This document shows, piece by piece, positions 17,294-25,806 of a stretch of 64,000 nt of DNA. Source of the DNA: Nocardia brasiliensis IFM 10847 (lineage in GTDB: Bacteria; Actinomycetota; Actinomycetes; Mycobacteriales; Mycobacteriaceae); assembly GCF_000710915.1 (NCBI RefSeq), contig NZ_BAUA01000015.1, forward strand, positions 1-64,000, written 5' to 3'. A program made the translations under genes and the position numbers. Position 1 is the stretch's first letter. Each line of letters begins with the position of its first letter. A model generated the notes under the pieces. The model made no database searches. It worked only from the letters and a program-made list of their open reading frames with translations, and was not told where the DNA came from.

Positions 17294-17325
17294 CTACCCG
17301 GCATGGTGTGCTGGTAGCCGGGTAG
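17294..17325. promoter_or_regulatory. Inverted repeat upstream of the pyruvate oxidase gene
   Basis: CTACCCGGC-N14-GCCGGGTAG, perfect 9-bp arms, centred about 75 bp before the start codon. It may be an operator or a leader hairpin; a function cannot be set from sequence. Confidence 0.4.
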
Positions 17326-17385
17326 TCCGCCGAAAGACGAGGTAACGAGGCCGAGAAAGACGACAGATCGCAGAGGAGCCGAGGT

Positions 17386-19110
17386 ATGACCACGATCGCG
17401 GAAATGATTGTCAGCGCACTGGCCGAGGAGGGCGTCACCCACGTCTGGGGTGTCGTCGGCGACGCGCTCAACCCGATCACCGACGCGATCCGGCGCGACG
17501 ATCGGGTGGAGTGGATCGGGGTGCGCCACGAGGAGGTCGCCGCCTACGCCGCGGGGGCGCAAGCCCAGCTCACCGGCACGATCGGAGTGTGTATGGGTAC
17601 GGTCGGACCAGGGTCGATCCACCTGCTCGGCGGGCTCTACGACGCGAAGAAATCGCACGCGCCCGTGCTGGCGATCTGCGGTCAGGTGCCCACCGCCGAG
17701 ATCGGCAGCGAGTATTTCCAAGAGGTCGACAACGACTCCGTCTTCCGCGACGTCGCCGAGTTCACCGCGACGGTAACCACCGCGGAGCAGATGCCGCGGC
17801 TGCTCGAGCAGGCGGTGAACGCCGCCGTCTCGCGCCAGGGCGTCGCCGTGCTGACGATTCCGGGTGACATCGGCGGACTGAAGCTCGCCGATCCCGACGC
17901 CCGCCCGCGGTTCGTCGCCCGCGATCGCACGATCGTGCCCGGCCCCGATGAGCTGCGCCAGGCCGCGGAAACGCTGAACCAGGCGGAGAAGGTGACCTTG
18001 CTGGTCGGGATCGGGGCCAGGCAAGCGCGCGCCGAGGCGCTGGAGCTGGCGGGAAAGCTCAACGCGCCCATGGTGCTGACGATCAAAGCGAAAGAGGGCC
18101 TCGAGGACGACAATCCGTACGCCGTCGGGCAGACGGGGTTGATCGGCAATCCGGCCGCCAACGCGGCGCTCGAGGACTGCGACGTGCTGTTCCTGGTCGG
18201 CACCGACTTCCCGTATCGCGACTGGTATCCCACCGGCAAGACGGTCATCCAACTCGACGCGCGGCTGGAGCACATCGGCCGGCGCACCGCGGTCGACGTC
18301 GCGATGGTCGGCCATGCGGGCCCGGCGTTGCGCGAGCTGCTCCCGAAGCTGGACGCCAAGAAGTCGGACAAGCACCTGTCGAAGGCACAGTCGCACTATC
18401 AAAGCTGGATGGAAAGCCAGCTGCGGCTGGCCGAGCCGAAGCACGACCGGAAATTCCTGGGTCGGATCCGGCGTCACCTGGACAACCCGGACGAGCTGAT
18501 CCGCCCCGAGGCGGTCGCCGCCGCGGTGAACAAGCACGCGTCCGACGACGCGATCTTCACCTCGGACACGGGCATGTCGACGGTGTGGCTGTCCCGGTTT
18601 CTCACCATGCGCGGCTCGCGCCGGCTGCTCGGTTCGTTCAATTTCGGATCCATGGCCAACGCGATGCCGCAGGCCCTCGGGGCGCAGATGCTCGATCGTG
18701 ACCGGCAGGTCGTCGCCTTCTGCGGCGACGGCGGACTGCTGATGCTGCTCGGTGACCTGCGCACGGCCGTCACCTACGACCTCCCGTTCACCGCGGTGGT
18801 GTTCAACAACGGCCGGCTCGGCATGGTCAAACTCGAGCAGGAGGAAGGCGGCCTGCCCGAGTTCGGCACCGTGCTGGACAACCCCGATATCGCCGCGGTC
18901 GCGCAGGCGATGGGATTGCAGTCGCGCCGGGTCACCGACCCGGACGAGCTCGACGGGGCGATCGCGGAGGCGCTGCAGCAGCGCAAGCCGGTGCTGCTCG
19001 ACATAGTCACCAACCCCGACGAGATCTCCGTGCCGCCCAAGCCCACGCTGGATCAGGCCTGGGGCTTCGCCATCGCCAAGGTCAAGGAGAGTATCGAGAG
19101 CCGCGCGTGA
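17386..19110 (+). CDS. poxB: Thiamine-pyrophosphate pyruvate oxidase / quinone-dependent pyruvate dehydrogenase
   Basis: 574 residues, as in PoxB. The TPP pyrimidine domain has the activating glutamate E50 in GVRHEEVAAYAAGA. A central FAD-type domain (about 190-335) follows, then the TPP pyrophosphate domain with the GDGG...NN motif (CGDGGLLMLLGDL to VVFNNGRLG, about 446-478). PoxB oxidises pyruvate to acetate and CO2, passing electrons to membrane quinone; cytosolic acetolactate- or sulfoacetaldehyde-type activities are the main alternatives. It is divergent from the PIG-L gene with an inverted repeat in its upstream region, and follows RBS GAGGAG-like bases (GCAGAGGAGCCGAGGT). Confidence 0.83.
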   Translation: MTTIAEMIVSALAEEGVTHVWGVVGDALNPITDAIRRDDRVEWIGVRHEEVAAYAAGAQAQLTGTIGVCMGTVGPGSIHLLGGLYDAKKSHAPVLAICGQVPTAEIGSEYFQEVDNDSVFRDVAEFTATVTTAEQMPRLLEQAVNAAVSRQGVAVLTIPGDIGGLKLADPDARPRFVARDRTIVPGPDELRQAAETLNQAEKVTLLVGIGARQARAEALELAGKLNAPMVLTIKAKEGLEDDNPYAVGQTGLIGNPAANAALEDCDVLFLVGTDFPYRDWYPTGKTVIQLDARLEHIGRRTAVDVAMVGHAGPALRELLPKLDAKKSDKHLSKAQSHYQSWMESQLRLAEPKHDRKFLGRIRRHLDNPDELIRPEAVAAAVNKHASDDAIFTSDTGMSTVWLSRFLTMRGSRRLLGSFNFGSMANAMPQALGAQMLDRDRQVVAFCGDGGLLMLLGDLRTAVTYDLPFTAVVFNNGRLGMVKLEQEEGGLPEFGTVLDNPDIAAVAQAMGLQSRRVTDPDELDGAIAEALQQRKPVLLDIVTNPDEISVPPKPTLDQAWGFAIAKVKESIESRA

Positions 19111-19272
19111 GCCCCGGTGGCCGGGCGCGGGTCTGATCATCGGTAGATCCCATGACAACCGGGCGCGGAAGGTTTAGTGTCCGAGGACATTCCAAGGTTG
19201 TCGGGATCGGGCACGGGGAGTTCCGTCGTGTTCGGGTGTGTCTCGAAGACCGGTTATGAATCGGGAGAACGC

Positions 19273-20880
19273 GTGAGATTCACAAGAGCTGGTGCGCTGC
19301 TCGCGGCGGCACTGATGGCCACAAGCCTCGGGGCGACCGCATGTTCGTCGGACGGCGGTGCGGATTCGAGCATCGTGACCACCAATGCCGGGGAGCCGCA
19401 GAACCCGCTGGTGCCCACGAACACCAACGAGAACATGGGCGGTCGCGTGGTCGACCGTTTGTGGGCCGGGTTGAAGTACTACGACGCCGACGGCAAGGCG
19501 CACAACGAGGTCGCCGACAAGATCGAGACGACCGACCGGAAGAACTACAAGATCACCCTGAAGCCGGACTGGAAATTCAGCGACGGCACCCCGGTCACCG
19601 CGAAGTCGTATGTCGACGCCTGGAACTACGGCGCGCTCAGCACCAACGCACAGCTGCAGAGCTACGTGTTCAATCCGATCAAGGGCTTCAAAGACGTGTC
19701 GGCGGAGAACCCGACGGTCAAGACGATGTCCGGGCTGAAGGTGATCGATGATCGGACGTTCACCGTGGAACTCGAATCGCCCTCGATCGACTTCGAGACC
19801 GAGCTCGGTTACGCGCCGTTCTACCCGCTGCCGGAGGTGGCGTTCAAGGACATGAAGGCGTTCGGCGAGCACCCGATCGGCAACGGCCCGTACAAGTTCG
19901 CCAGCGACACCGCGTGGCAGCACAACGTGCAGATCGATCTGGTACCCAACCCGGAGTACAAGGGTGGCCGCCCGGCCAAGAACGACGGTCTGCGCTTCGT
20001 GATGTACCAGTCGTTCGACACGGCGTACGCGGACCTGCAGGCGGGCAACCTCGACACCCTCGACGTGATCCCGGACAGCGCGATGGGCACCTACAAGCAG
20101 GACCTCGGCGATCGCGCGATCACCAAGCCGATCGCGTACAAGGCGTCCATCGGCATCCAGACCTCGGTGCCGCACTTCGGCGGCGAGGAAGGAGTGCTGC
20201 GGCGCAAGGCGTTGTCGATGGCGATCAACCGGGAACAGATCTCGCAGAACATCTTCCACGGCACCCGGATTCCGGCGCGGGACTTCACCGCGAGCACGCT
20301 GCCCGGTTTCAAGGGCGACCTGCCCGGTTCCGAGGTGTTGCGGTACGACCCGACCGAGGCCAAGAAGCTGTGGGCGCAGGCCGACGCCATCTCGCCGTGG
20401 TCGGGCACGTACGAGATCGCCTACAACTCCGACGGCGGCCACCAGGGCTGGGTCGAGGCCACGGCGAACAGCATCAAGAACACCCTCGGCATCGAGGCCG
20501 TCGGCACCCCGTATCCGACGTTCAAGACCATCCGGGACCTGATCAACGCCAAGACCATCAACAAGGCGTTCCGGTACGGCTGGCAGGGTGACTACCCGAC
20601 GATGCTGCAGTTCCTCAGCGCGATGTACTACAGCTTCTCCGACACCAACAACGTCAACTACAACAACCCCGAGTTCGACAAACTGCTCAACGATGCGTTG
20701 GCCGCGTCGACGCAGGAGGAGTCCTACAAGATCGTCGCGCAGGCGCAGACGCTGTTGTTCAAGGACATGGCCGATATCCCGATGTTCGACTATCAGGCCG
20801 CCGCAGGCCGGTCGGAGAACGTCAAGAAGGCCGAGCTGGCCTGGAACGGGTTGTTCGACTTCGAGGGAATCGAGAAGTAG
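19273..20880 (+). CDS. Oligopeptide ABC transporter substrate-binding lipoprotein (OppA/DppA family)
   Basis: 535 residues from GTG 19273, chosen because it starts the signal peptide (VRFTRAGALLAAALMA) and follows GGGAGA; 32 upstream codons lack signal character. The lipobox GATAC|SS predicts a lipid-anchored extracellular receptor. The mature part is an SBP_bac_5 family binding protein with the usual DGTPVTAKSYVDAWNYGA and YQAAAGR segments. It binds peptides or similar solutes for an ABC importer. No permease or ATPase genes lie beside it, so it is an orphan receptor serving a system elsewhere. It ends at a strong shared terminator. Confidence 0.88.
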   Translation: MRFTRAGALLAAALMATSLGATACSSDGGADSSIVTTNAGEPQNPLVPTNTNENMGGRVVDRLWAGLKYYDADGKAHNEVADKIETTDRKNYKITLKPDWKFSDGTPVTAKSYVDAWNYGALSTNAQLQSYVFNPIKGFKDVSAENPTVKTMSGLKVIDDRTFTVELESPSIDFETELGYAPFYPLPEVAFKDMKAFGEHPIGNGPYKFASDTAWQHNVQIDLVPNPEYKGGRPAKNDGLRFVMYQSFDTAYADLQAGNLDTLDVIPDSAMGTYKQDLGDRAITKPIAYKASIGIQTSVPHFGGEEGVLRRKALSMAINREQISQNIFHGTRIPARDFTASTLPGFKGDLPGSEVLRYDPTEAKKLWAQADAISPWSGTYEIAYNSDGGHQGWVEATANSIKNTLGIEAVGTPYPTFKTIRDLINAKTINKAFRYGWQGDYPTMLQFLSAMYYSFSDTNNVNYNNPEFDKLLNDALAASTQEESYKIVAQAQTLLFKDMADIPMFDYQAAAGRSENVKKAELAWNGLFDFEGIEK

Positions 20881-20903
20881 CAGTTCGGCATTCGCCGAGG
20901 CCG

Positions 20904-20935
20904 GACCCGCTGACGCGCGAAAGCGTCAGCGGGTC
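20904..20935. terminator. Perfect 13-bp bidirectional hairpin between convergent genes
   Basis: GACCCGCTGACGC - GCGAAA - GCGTCAGCGGGTC. It lies between the stop of the binding-protein gene and the stop of the SDR gene and suits both strands; there is no long T tract, as is common in actinomycetes. Confidence 0.8.
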
Positions 20936-20943
20936 TTCGCTTG

Positions 20944-21693
20944 TCAGCCCTGCTGCGTGGGGACGACGATCATTTCGGCCACGTTCATCCGTTTGGGCGC
21001 GGCGACCGCGTAGCCGATCGCGTCCGCGATGTCCTCGGCCACAAGGGTTTCCAAGCTGCCGCGCCATTCGGCGAGTCCGGCCTTCTGGCCCGTGTCGCGC
21101 ATGCCGTCACCGAGTTCGGTGCTCACCAGTCCGGGCTCGATGTTCTTCACACGCACGCCCCGCGGTCCGAACTCTGCGCGCAGATTGCGGGTCAGGTGGG
21201 CGACCGCCGCCTTGGTGGCGGTGTAGACGCCGTAGTTCGGGAACACCTGATGCCCGCCGACGGAGCCGATCAGGACCAGATCGGCACGGCTGCCCGCGTG
21301 TGCGGTGGCGAGCAGGTCGTCGATGAAAGCCCTTCCGGTGTAGAGCAGTCCGTTGATGTTCGTGCCCACCATTTGATCCCACTCGTCGGTGGCGGCGGCC
21401 TCGAACGGTGCGGCGAGCATGACACCCGCGTTGGCGACCACGAGATCGACCGGGCCGAGCGCGGCTCGCACGGTGGCCGCGGCATCGAGCACGGATTGCT
21501 GGACCGTGACATCGGTGGCGACGGCGAGCACCTCGCCGCCGATCTGTGCGGCCAGTTCTTCGAGCCGGTCCTTGCGTCGCCCGAGCAGGGCGACCTTCGC
21601 GCCGTCGGCCGCGAGCCGCTGTGCGGTGGCGGCGCCGATACCGCTGGTCGCGCCGGTGACGACCGCCACGCGGCCGGTGAGGTTGTTTGTCAT
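20944..21693 (-). CDS. Short-chain dehydrogenase/reductase
   Basis: 249 residues from ATG 21693 (a GTG eight codons upstream at 21717 is also possible). Classical SDR landmarks: cofactor motif TGATSGIG (13-20), NAG (88-90), and catalytic S144, Y157 and K161 (YTATK). Acidic residues that favour NADH are not obvious, and GRRKDR after the second strand suggests NADPH. Substrate unknown. It is divergent from an XRE/MmyB-like regulator, a very common arrangement in which the regulator controls the SDR. Confidence 0.92.
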   Translation of the reverse strand: MTNNLTGRVAVVTGATSGIGAATAQRLAADGAKVALLGRRKDRLEELAAQIGGEVLAVATDVTVQQSVLDAAATVRAALGPVDLVVANAGVMLAAPFEAAATDEWDQMVGTNINGLLYTGRAFIDDLLATAHAGSRADLVLIGSVGGHQVFPNYGVYTATKAAVAHLTRNLRAEFGPRGVRVKNIEPGLVSTELGDGMRDTGQKAGLAEWRGSLETLVAEDIADAIGYAVAAPKRMNVAEMIVVPTQQG

Positions 21694-21709
21694 GACCACA
21701 ACATTCGTG

Positions 21710-21730
21710 CTGGTCACGACGCCGTGCCAG
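21710..21730. promoter_or_regulatory. Imperfect palindrome in the SDR / XRE divergent gap
   Basis: CTGGTCACG-ACGC-type centre-CGTGCCAG, an inverted repeat with one inserted base, just upstream of the SDR ATG. It is a candidate operator for the divergent XRE regulator. Confidence 0.4.
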
Positions 21731-21794
21731 GGGAAGGACTTCCTGGTAGTGGGAGGGCCACCCAGGAGCGCGGGGGCTCACTTACGCTCGGAGT

Positions 21795-22691
21795 ATGGAC
21801 TCCGACAATCGACTGGGCGCTTTTCTGCGGGCACGGCGCGAGCTGGTGCGTCCGGAGGATTTCGGGATGTCCAGCGCAGGTCAGCGCCGGGTATCGGGCC
21901 TGCGGCGTGAAGAGGTCGCGATGCTCGCCGGGATGAGCGCCGACTATTACGTGCGGCTCGAGCAAGGGCGGGACAAGCATCCCTCCGAGCAGGTGGTGGC
22001 GGCGCTGGCGCGGGTGTTCGACCTGGACGAGGAGGCCACCGCACACCTGCGGGATCTGGCCAGGCCGCCGGTGCGGCAGCGCAGGGCGCCGCAGCGTGCC
22101 GAACGCGTGAGCCCGGGGCTGGCGAGCCTGATGGCGCAGTGGCCCAACACGCCCGCGCTGGTGCTCGGCCGGTATCTCGATGTGTTGATCGCGAATCCGC
22201 TTGCCGCGGCGGTCAATCCATGTTCGGTGCCCGGCGTCAATCAGGTACGGATGATGTTCCTCGACCCGGAAGCCCGCCGGATCTACCCGGATTGGGCGCA
22301 GCACGCGGCGGAGACCGTGGCGAGCTTGCGCGCCAATGTCGGTACCGATCTCGACGATCCGCGGTTGACCGACCTCGTCGGCGAGCTGTCGCTCAAGAGC
22401 GAGGACTTCCGCACCCTGTGGGCCAGGCACGATATTCGCGCGAAGATCGCGGGCCGCAAGCGCTTCGCCCATCCCCTGGTCGGTGAGATGACCTTGGCCT
22501 ACGAGACTTTCACGGTGAACGGTGCGCCGGGCCAACTGCTCATCGCTTATCACGCCCAACCGGGTTCGGATTCCGAACGTACTTTGGCCCTGCTCGGCAG
22601 CATGATCGCCACCGGCGACCCGCTGTTGCACGACCCCGGCGCGCGCCCGATCGAGGCGGGGCGCGGGGGCTCGGTCCGGCCACCGGACTGA
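21795..22691 (+). CDS. XRE-family regulator with MmyB-like ligand domain
   Basis: 298 residues. The N-terminal helix-turn-helix includes the hallmark RRVSGLRREEVAMLAGMSADYYVRLEQGR (split: RVSGLRREEVAMLAG, then SADYYVRLEQGR; about 36-66). The C-terminal MmyB-like domain (about 100-275) is PAS-like and binds fatty-acid-type ligands in some members. Proteins of this type typically repress a divergent oxidoreductase gene, here the SDR 101 bp away. The start ATG follows CTCGGAGT. Confidence 0.9.
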   Translation: MDSDNRLGAFLRARRELVRPEDFGMSSAGQRRVSGLRREEVAMLAGMSADYYVRLEQGRDKHPSEQVVAALARVFDLDEEATAHLRDLARPPVRQRRAPQRAERVSPGLASLMAQWPNTPALVLGRYLDVLIANPLAAAVNPCSVPGVNQVRMMFLDPEARRIYPDWAQHAAETVASLRANVGTDLDDPRLTDLVGELSLKSEDFRTLWARHDIRAKIAGRKRFAHPLVGEMTLAYETFTVNGAPGQLLIAYHAQPGSDSERTLALLGSMIATGDPLLHDPGARPIEAGRGGSVRPPD

Positions 22692-22773
22692 ACCCTGGGC
22701 GGTGTGGCCGGGCCCGGCGATACTCGATGGTGCTTGCGCGGCAGGCGTTGTCGAGATGAGCGGAGGAACCACG

Positions 22774-23946
22774 GTGCCCGAGGTGACGGCAGCGGCCGAG
22801 TTGCTGCGAGCCGCAAAGGCTTTCGCGCCAGAGCTGGCGAAGCGACGACAGGAGATCGATGCGGCGCGCCAGTTGCCCGCCGATATCGTCGAGCGGCTGC
22901 GCGCGATGGGGATCTACGCGATGGGTTTCAGCGCCGAACTCGGCGGGCCCGGGCTCACCTCGCTGCAGCAGCTGGAGGTGTTCGAGGCGCTGGCCTACGG
23001 TGACACCGCCACCGGTTGGTGCGCGATGATCGGCGCGGCGACCGGCGTCTACGCCGGGTTTCTCGACGAACAGGCCGTCGCCGAGCTGATGCCGACCCGC
23101 GATCTCATCACCGCGGGACTGATCGCGCCCACGGGCCGCGCCGATCGCGTTCCCGGCGGCTACCGGCTGAGCGGGCGCTGGAAACTGGGCAGCGCCATCA
23201 ACCATGCCGATCTCGTGGTCGGCGGTGCCATGGTGTTCGAAGACGGTGCGCCGGTGCGCGTCGACGGTGCGCCGCTCGCGCGGATGTTCTGCATGCGGCG
23301 CGATCAGGTTCAGGTCTTCGACACCTGGGACAGCACCGGTTTGCGTGGCAGCGGCAGCAACGACTACGCCGTCGACAACCTGTTCATCCCCGAACACCAT
23401 TCCTTCGACTTCTTCGAACCGAAAAGCGGCACCGGCAAACTCGCCGAGCCGGAGACCTTGCCCCGGGTGATGCCCGGTATTCCGCTCGGTGCCGCGCGGG
23501 CCGCGCTCGATCACGTCCGCGAGCTGGCCGAGGGCAGAGTGCTGCCCGGCACCGGCCAGCGGTGGGCGGACAACTATCGCGCCCAGTACATCCTGGGCGA
23601 GTGCGAGATGGAGTACATCGTCGCCCGCGGCGCCGTGGTGCAGAGCCTGCGTGCTCAGTGGGAAGCCTTGGACGACAAGCGTTTCGCCGAACTTCCCGCC
23701 GACCTCCGGATCCAGACCCTGCTGACCCGGACCCACGCGTACCGGGCCTGCCGCCGCATCGTCGCCCGGTTGTGCGAGCTGGTCGGCACGGCGTCGGTGT
23801 ACAAACCGAGCCCGCTCGACGTCTGGTTGCGCGACACCAGCACCATGACCACCCATCTGATGGCCCATGACCAGATGCTGCAAACAGCAGGCGCTTTCCT
23901 GCTCGGCGGCACACCGGAGTTCCCCCTCGTCCTCGGCGAGCGCTGA
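22774..23946 (+). CDS. Acyl-CoA-dehydrogenase-fold flavoprotein (HsaA-type monooxygenase group)
   Basis: 390 residues from GTG 22774, which has an ideal GGAGGA (22762-22767) six bases upstream; ATG 22756 is possible but that ribosome site would lie inside the gene. The fold is acyl-CoA dehydrogenase: helical N domain, middle beta domain around GRWKLGSAINHADL and TWDSTGLRGSGSND, and a C-terminal helical bundle of the Acyl-CoA_dh_2 type. This subgroup contains reduced-flavin-dependent hydroxylases (HsaA, HpaB-like, DszC-like) as well as dehydrogenases, and the catalytic Glu of true dehydrogenases is not evident. No flavin reductase lies beside it. It is 83 bp after the XRE gene in the same direction. 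Confidence 0.82.
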   Translation: MPEVTAAAELLRAAKAFAPELAKRRQEIDAARQLPADIVERLRAMGIYAMGFSAELGGPGLTSLQQLEVFEALAYGDTATGWCAMIGAATGVYAGFLDEQAVAELMPTRDLITAGLIAPTGRADRVPGGYRLSGRWKLGSAINHADLVVGGAMVFEDGAPVRVDGAPLARMFCMRRDQVQVFDTWDSTGLRGSGSNDYAVDNLFIPEHHSFDFFEPKSGTGKLAEPETLPRVMPGIPLGAARAALDHVRELAEGRVLPGTGQRWADNYRAQYILGECEMEYIVARGAVVQSLRAQWEALDDKRFAELPADLRIQTLLTRTHAYRACRRIVARLCELVGTASVYKPSPLDVWLRDTSTMTTHLMAHDQMLQTAGAFLLGGTPEFPLVLGER

Positions 23947-23949
23947 GGC

Positions 23950-24438
23950 CTACGGCGCGACCGCTTTCACGTAGCGGTGGGCCGGGACTGCGATGGGCCC
24001 GTCGGGGCCGGGGGCGTGGTGGGTGAACAAGCCCTTGTCGGTCCAGCCGTGGGTTTCGTAGAACTTGCGGGCTCGGGTGTTGCCCGCGACGACCGCGAGC
24101 CAGGCTTCGCGGTGGCCGCCGGCGTGTACCCGCTGTTCGGCGGCGGCCAGCAGCGGGGCGGCGAGGCCGGTGCCGCGGTGCTGGGCGGCGACGTAGACCT
24201 GCTCCACCTCGTCGCCGACCACCATGACGAACCCGGCGACGGCGTCCGCGACGATCGCGACGGTGGTCTGCGGAACCCGCTGTGCCGCACGGGTATCGAA
24301 GGAGGCGCGGGAGCGGACACACAGCAACTCGTCGGGCACGTTGCCCAGGTGCGCGATCTGCCAGCCCTCGTACCAGATCGCCGCGATCGCCGCCGTGTCC
24401 TCGGTGCGGGCCTGCCGCAACGTCGTGCCGTCCTGCAT
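23950..24438 (-). CDS. GNAT-family N-acetyltransferase
   Basis: 162 residues. GNAT motif A is EQVYVAAQHRGTGLAAPLL (about 80-98) with the Q/R-x-x-G-x-G/A acetyl-CoA loop, followed by the motif B region NTRARKFYETHGWTDKG (about 123-139). It acetylates a small molecule or a protein amine using acetyl-CoA in the cytosol; the substrate is not evident. It converges with the flavoprotein gene 4 bp away and is divergent from clpP3, 78 bp apart, so its start region abuts the clpP control site. Confidence 0.9.
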   Translation of the reverse strand: MQDGTTLRQARTEDTAAIAAIWYEGWQIAHLGNVPDELLCVRSRASFDTRAAQRVPQTTVAIVADAVAGFVMVVGDEVEQVYVAAQHRGTGLAAPLLAAAEQRVHAGGHREAWLAVVAGNTRARKFYETHGWTDKGLFTHHAPGPDGPIAVPAHRYVKAVAP

Positions 24439-24460
24439 TCGCGCACTGTAGCAACGGCGG

Positions 24461-24475
24461 TCTGCTGTTGGCAGA
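24461..24475. promoter_or_regulatory. PopR-type operator upstream of the clpP pair
   Basis: TCTGCT-GTT-GGCAGA, an inverted repeat ending 41 bp before the clpP3 ATG. It matches, with one base changed, the TCTGCC-N3-GGCAGA element that I recall as the binding site of PopR upstream of Streptomyces clpP3clpP4. A second GGCAGA half-site lies at 24492-24497, 22 bp (two helical turns) downstream, echoing the tandem sites of the model system. Confidence 0.65.
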
Positions 24476-24516
24476 CACAGCGCCGATCAGGGGCAGAGCG
24501 CGACTACACCTGAGTC

Positions 24517-25119
24517 ATGATCGAAACATCGCACCTGGACTATCGAGGCCAACTAGCCGACAGATTGTTCCGCCATCGGACGATCTTGCTCACTGGTGAG
24601 GTCGACGACGCGATGGCCGAGCGGGCCTGCACCGAACTGGTGCTGCTGTCCGCCGAGAACGCCAAACGTGACATCGTCGTCTACATCAATTCACCCGGCG
24701 GCTCGGTGCTCGCCGGGCTCGCCATCTACGACACGATGAAGCTGATCCCCAACGACGTGGTCACCGTCGCGGTCGGATTCGCCGCGAGCATGGGGCAGGT
24801 GCTGCTCGCCTCCGGCACGCACGGCAAGCGAATCAGCTTGCCGCACAGCCGGATCATGATGCACCAGCCGTCCGCGGGCATCGGCGGCACCGCGATGGAT
24901 ATCGCGATTCAGGCGGAGAATCTCGAGTACATGAAGTTGCAGTCCGAGCAGATCCTCGCGGCCGAGACCGGCCATACGCTCGAGGAGATCCGCGAGGACA
25001 GCGACCGGGACCGCTGGTTCACCCCGGAGCAGGCGCTCGAGTACGGGATCGTCGATCGGATCGCCGAAGACTTCCACCAGATCGCACCATTCACCAACGC
25101 ACATCGAGCGGGGCTGTAG
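24517..25119 (+). CDS. clpP3: ATP-dependent Clp protease proteolytic subunit, first of a pair (ClpP3-type)
   Basis: 200 residues with a complete ClpP triad: Ser91 in GFAASMGQ, His116 in [10 protein letters not shown], and Asp165 in [25 protein letters not shown] is the strand-turn that lines the active site. ClpP forms a two-ring tetradecamer fed by Clp/HSP100 ATPases. The gene is two bases from clpP4 and no clpX or clpC is next to it, so this is the accessory pair rather than the housekeeping clpP1P2 locus, which normally precedes clpX. The PopR-type operator upstream and the regulator downstream support that reading. Confidence 0.9.
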   Translation: MIETSHLDYRGQLADRLFRHRTILLTGEVDDAMAERACTELVLLSAENAKRDIVVYINSPGGSVLAGLAIYDTMKLIPNDVVTVAVGFAASMGQVLLASGTHGKRISLPHSRIMMHQPSAGIGGTAMDIAIQAENLEYMKLQSEQILAAETGHTLEEIREDSDRDRWFTPEQALEYGIVDRIAEDFHQIAPFTNAHRAGL

Positions 25120-25121
25120 TC

Positions 25122-25715
25122 ATGTCGCAATACACCATTCCGCACGTCATCGAACGGACGCCGAACGGCGAGCGCTCCTTCGACGTGTTCAGCAGATTGC
25201 TCAACGACCGAATCATCTTCCTCGGCACCGAGATCGACGACGGTGTCGCCAACGTGGTGATGGCGCAGCTGCTGCATCTGGAGTCCGAATCCCCGGACCG
25301 CGAGATCGGCATCTACATCAATTCACCGGGCGGCTCGAACACCGCCATGCTCGCGATCTACGACACCATGCAGTTCATGCGCACCCCGATCGAGACCTAC
25401 TGCATGGGGCAGGCGGTATCCGCCGCGGCCGTGCTGCTGGCCGCGGGCGCCCCGGGACGCCGGTATGTGCTCGCGCACTCGCGGGTGCTGCTGCATCAAC
25501 CGTCCGCGCAAGGTCAGGGCACCATTTCCGACCTGGCGCTGCAGGCGGCGGAGGTGATGCGGATCCGTGCGCAGACCGAGGAGATCTTGAGCAGACACAC
25601 CGGTCAGCGGGTCGAGCAGTTGCGCAAGGACACGGCCCGCGACCGGGTCTTCACCGCCGCCGACGCGGTGGCGTACGGGCTGGCCGACGAACTGATCGTG
25701 ACCCGCGGCCAGTGA
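25122..25715 (+). CDS. clpP4: ATP-dependent Clp protease proteolytic subunit, second of a pair (ClpP4-type)
   Basis: 197 residues with the full triad: Ser100 in GQAVSAAAV, His126 in [13 protein letters not shown], and Asp175 in DTARDRVF. The N-terminal extension [21 protein letters not shown] carries the ERTxxGER-type axial loop that gates the pore and docks with the ATPase. It probably forms mixed rings with the preceding subunit, as in other actinobacteria. It is co-transcribed with clpP3 and converges on the PopR/ClgR-like gene, with an imperfect hairpin between. Confidence 0.9.
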   Translation: MSQYTIPHVIERTPNGERSFDVFSRLLNDRIIFLGTEIDDGVANVVMAQLLHLESESPDREIGIYINSPGGSNTAMLAIYDTMQFMRTPIETYCMGQAVSAAAVLLAAGAPGRRYVLAHSRVLLHQPSAQGQGTISDLALQAAEVMRIRAQTEEILSRHTGQRVEQLRKDTARDRVFTAADAVAYGLADELIVTRGQ

Positions 25716-25721
25716 GCGCGA

Positions 25722-25769
25722 ATCCAGCGCGGCGTCGAGGGGGCACCCTTCGGCGCCGCGGCTCTGGAT
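25722..25769. terminator. Imperfect hairpin between clpP4 and the PopR-like gene
   Basis: Outer arms ATCCAG (25722-25727) and CTGGAT (25764-25769), and inner GC-rich arms GCGGCG and CGCCGC with bulges. It fits a bidirectional terminator for two convergent genes. Confidence 0.45.
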
Positions 25770-25806
25770 GGCGCGCAACGATCTGTCGCTGAACGGGTTT
25801 CGCCGG

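Noticed and set aside
17158..19158. Upstream extension of the PIG-L frame antisense to poxB
   Set aside because: Family sequence starts at MVAEQIID (17157); the rest is antisense shadow.
19174..20442. 422-codon minus-strand frame opposite the binding-protein gene
   Set aside because: Mirror of the lipoprotein gene, no ribosome site or family.
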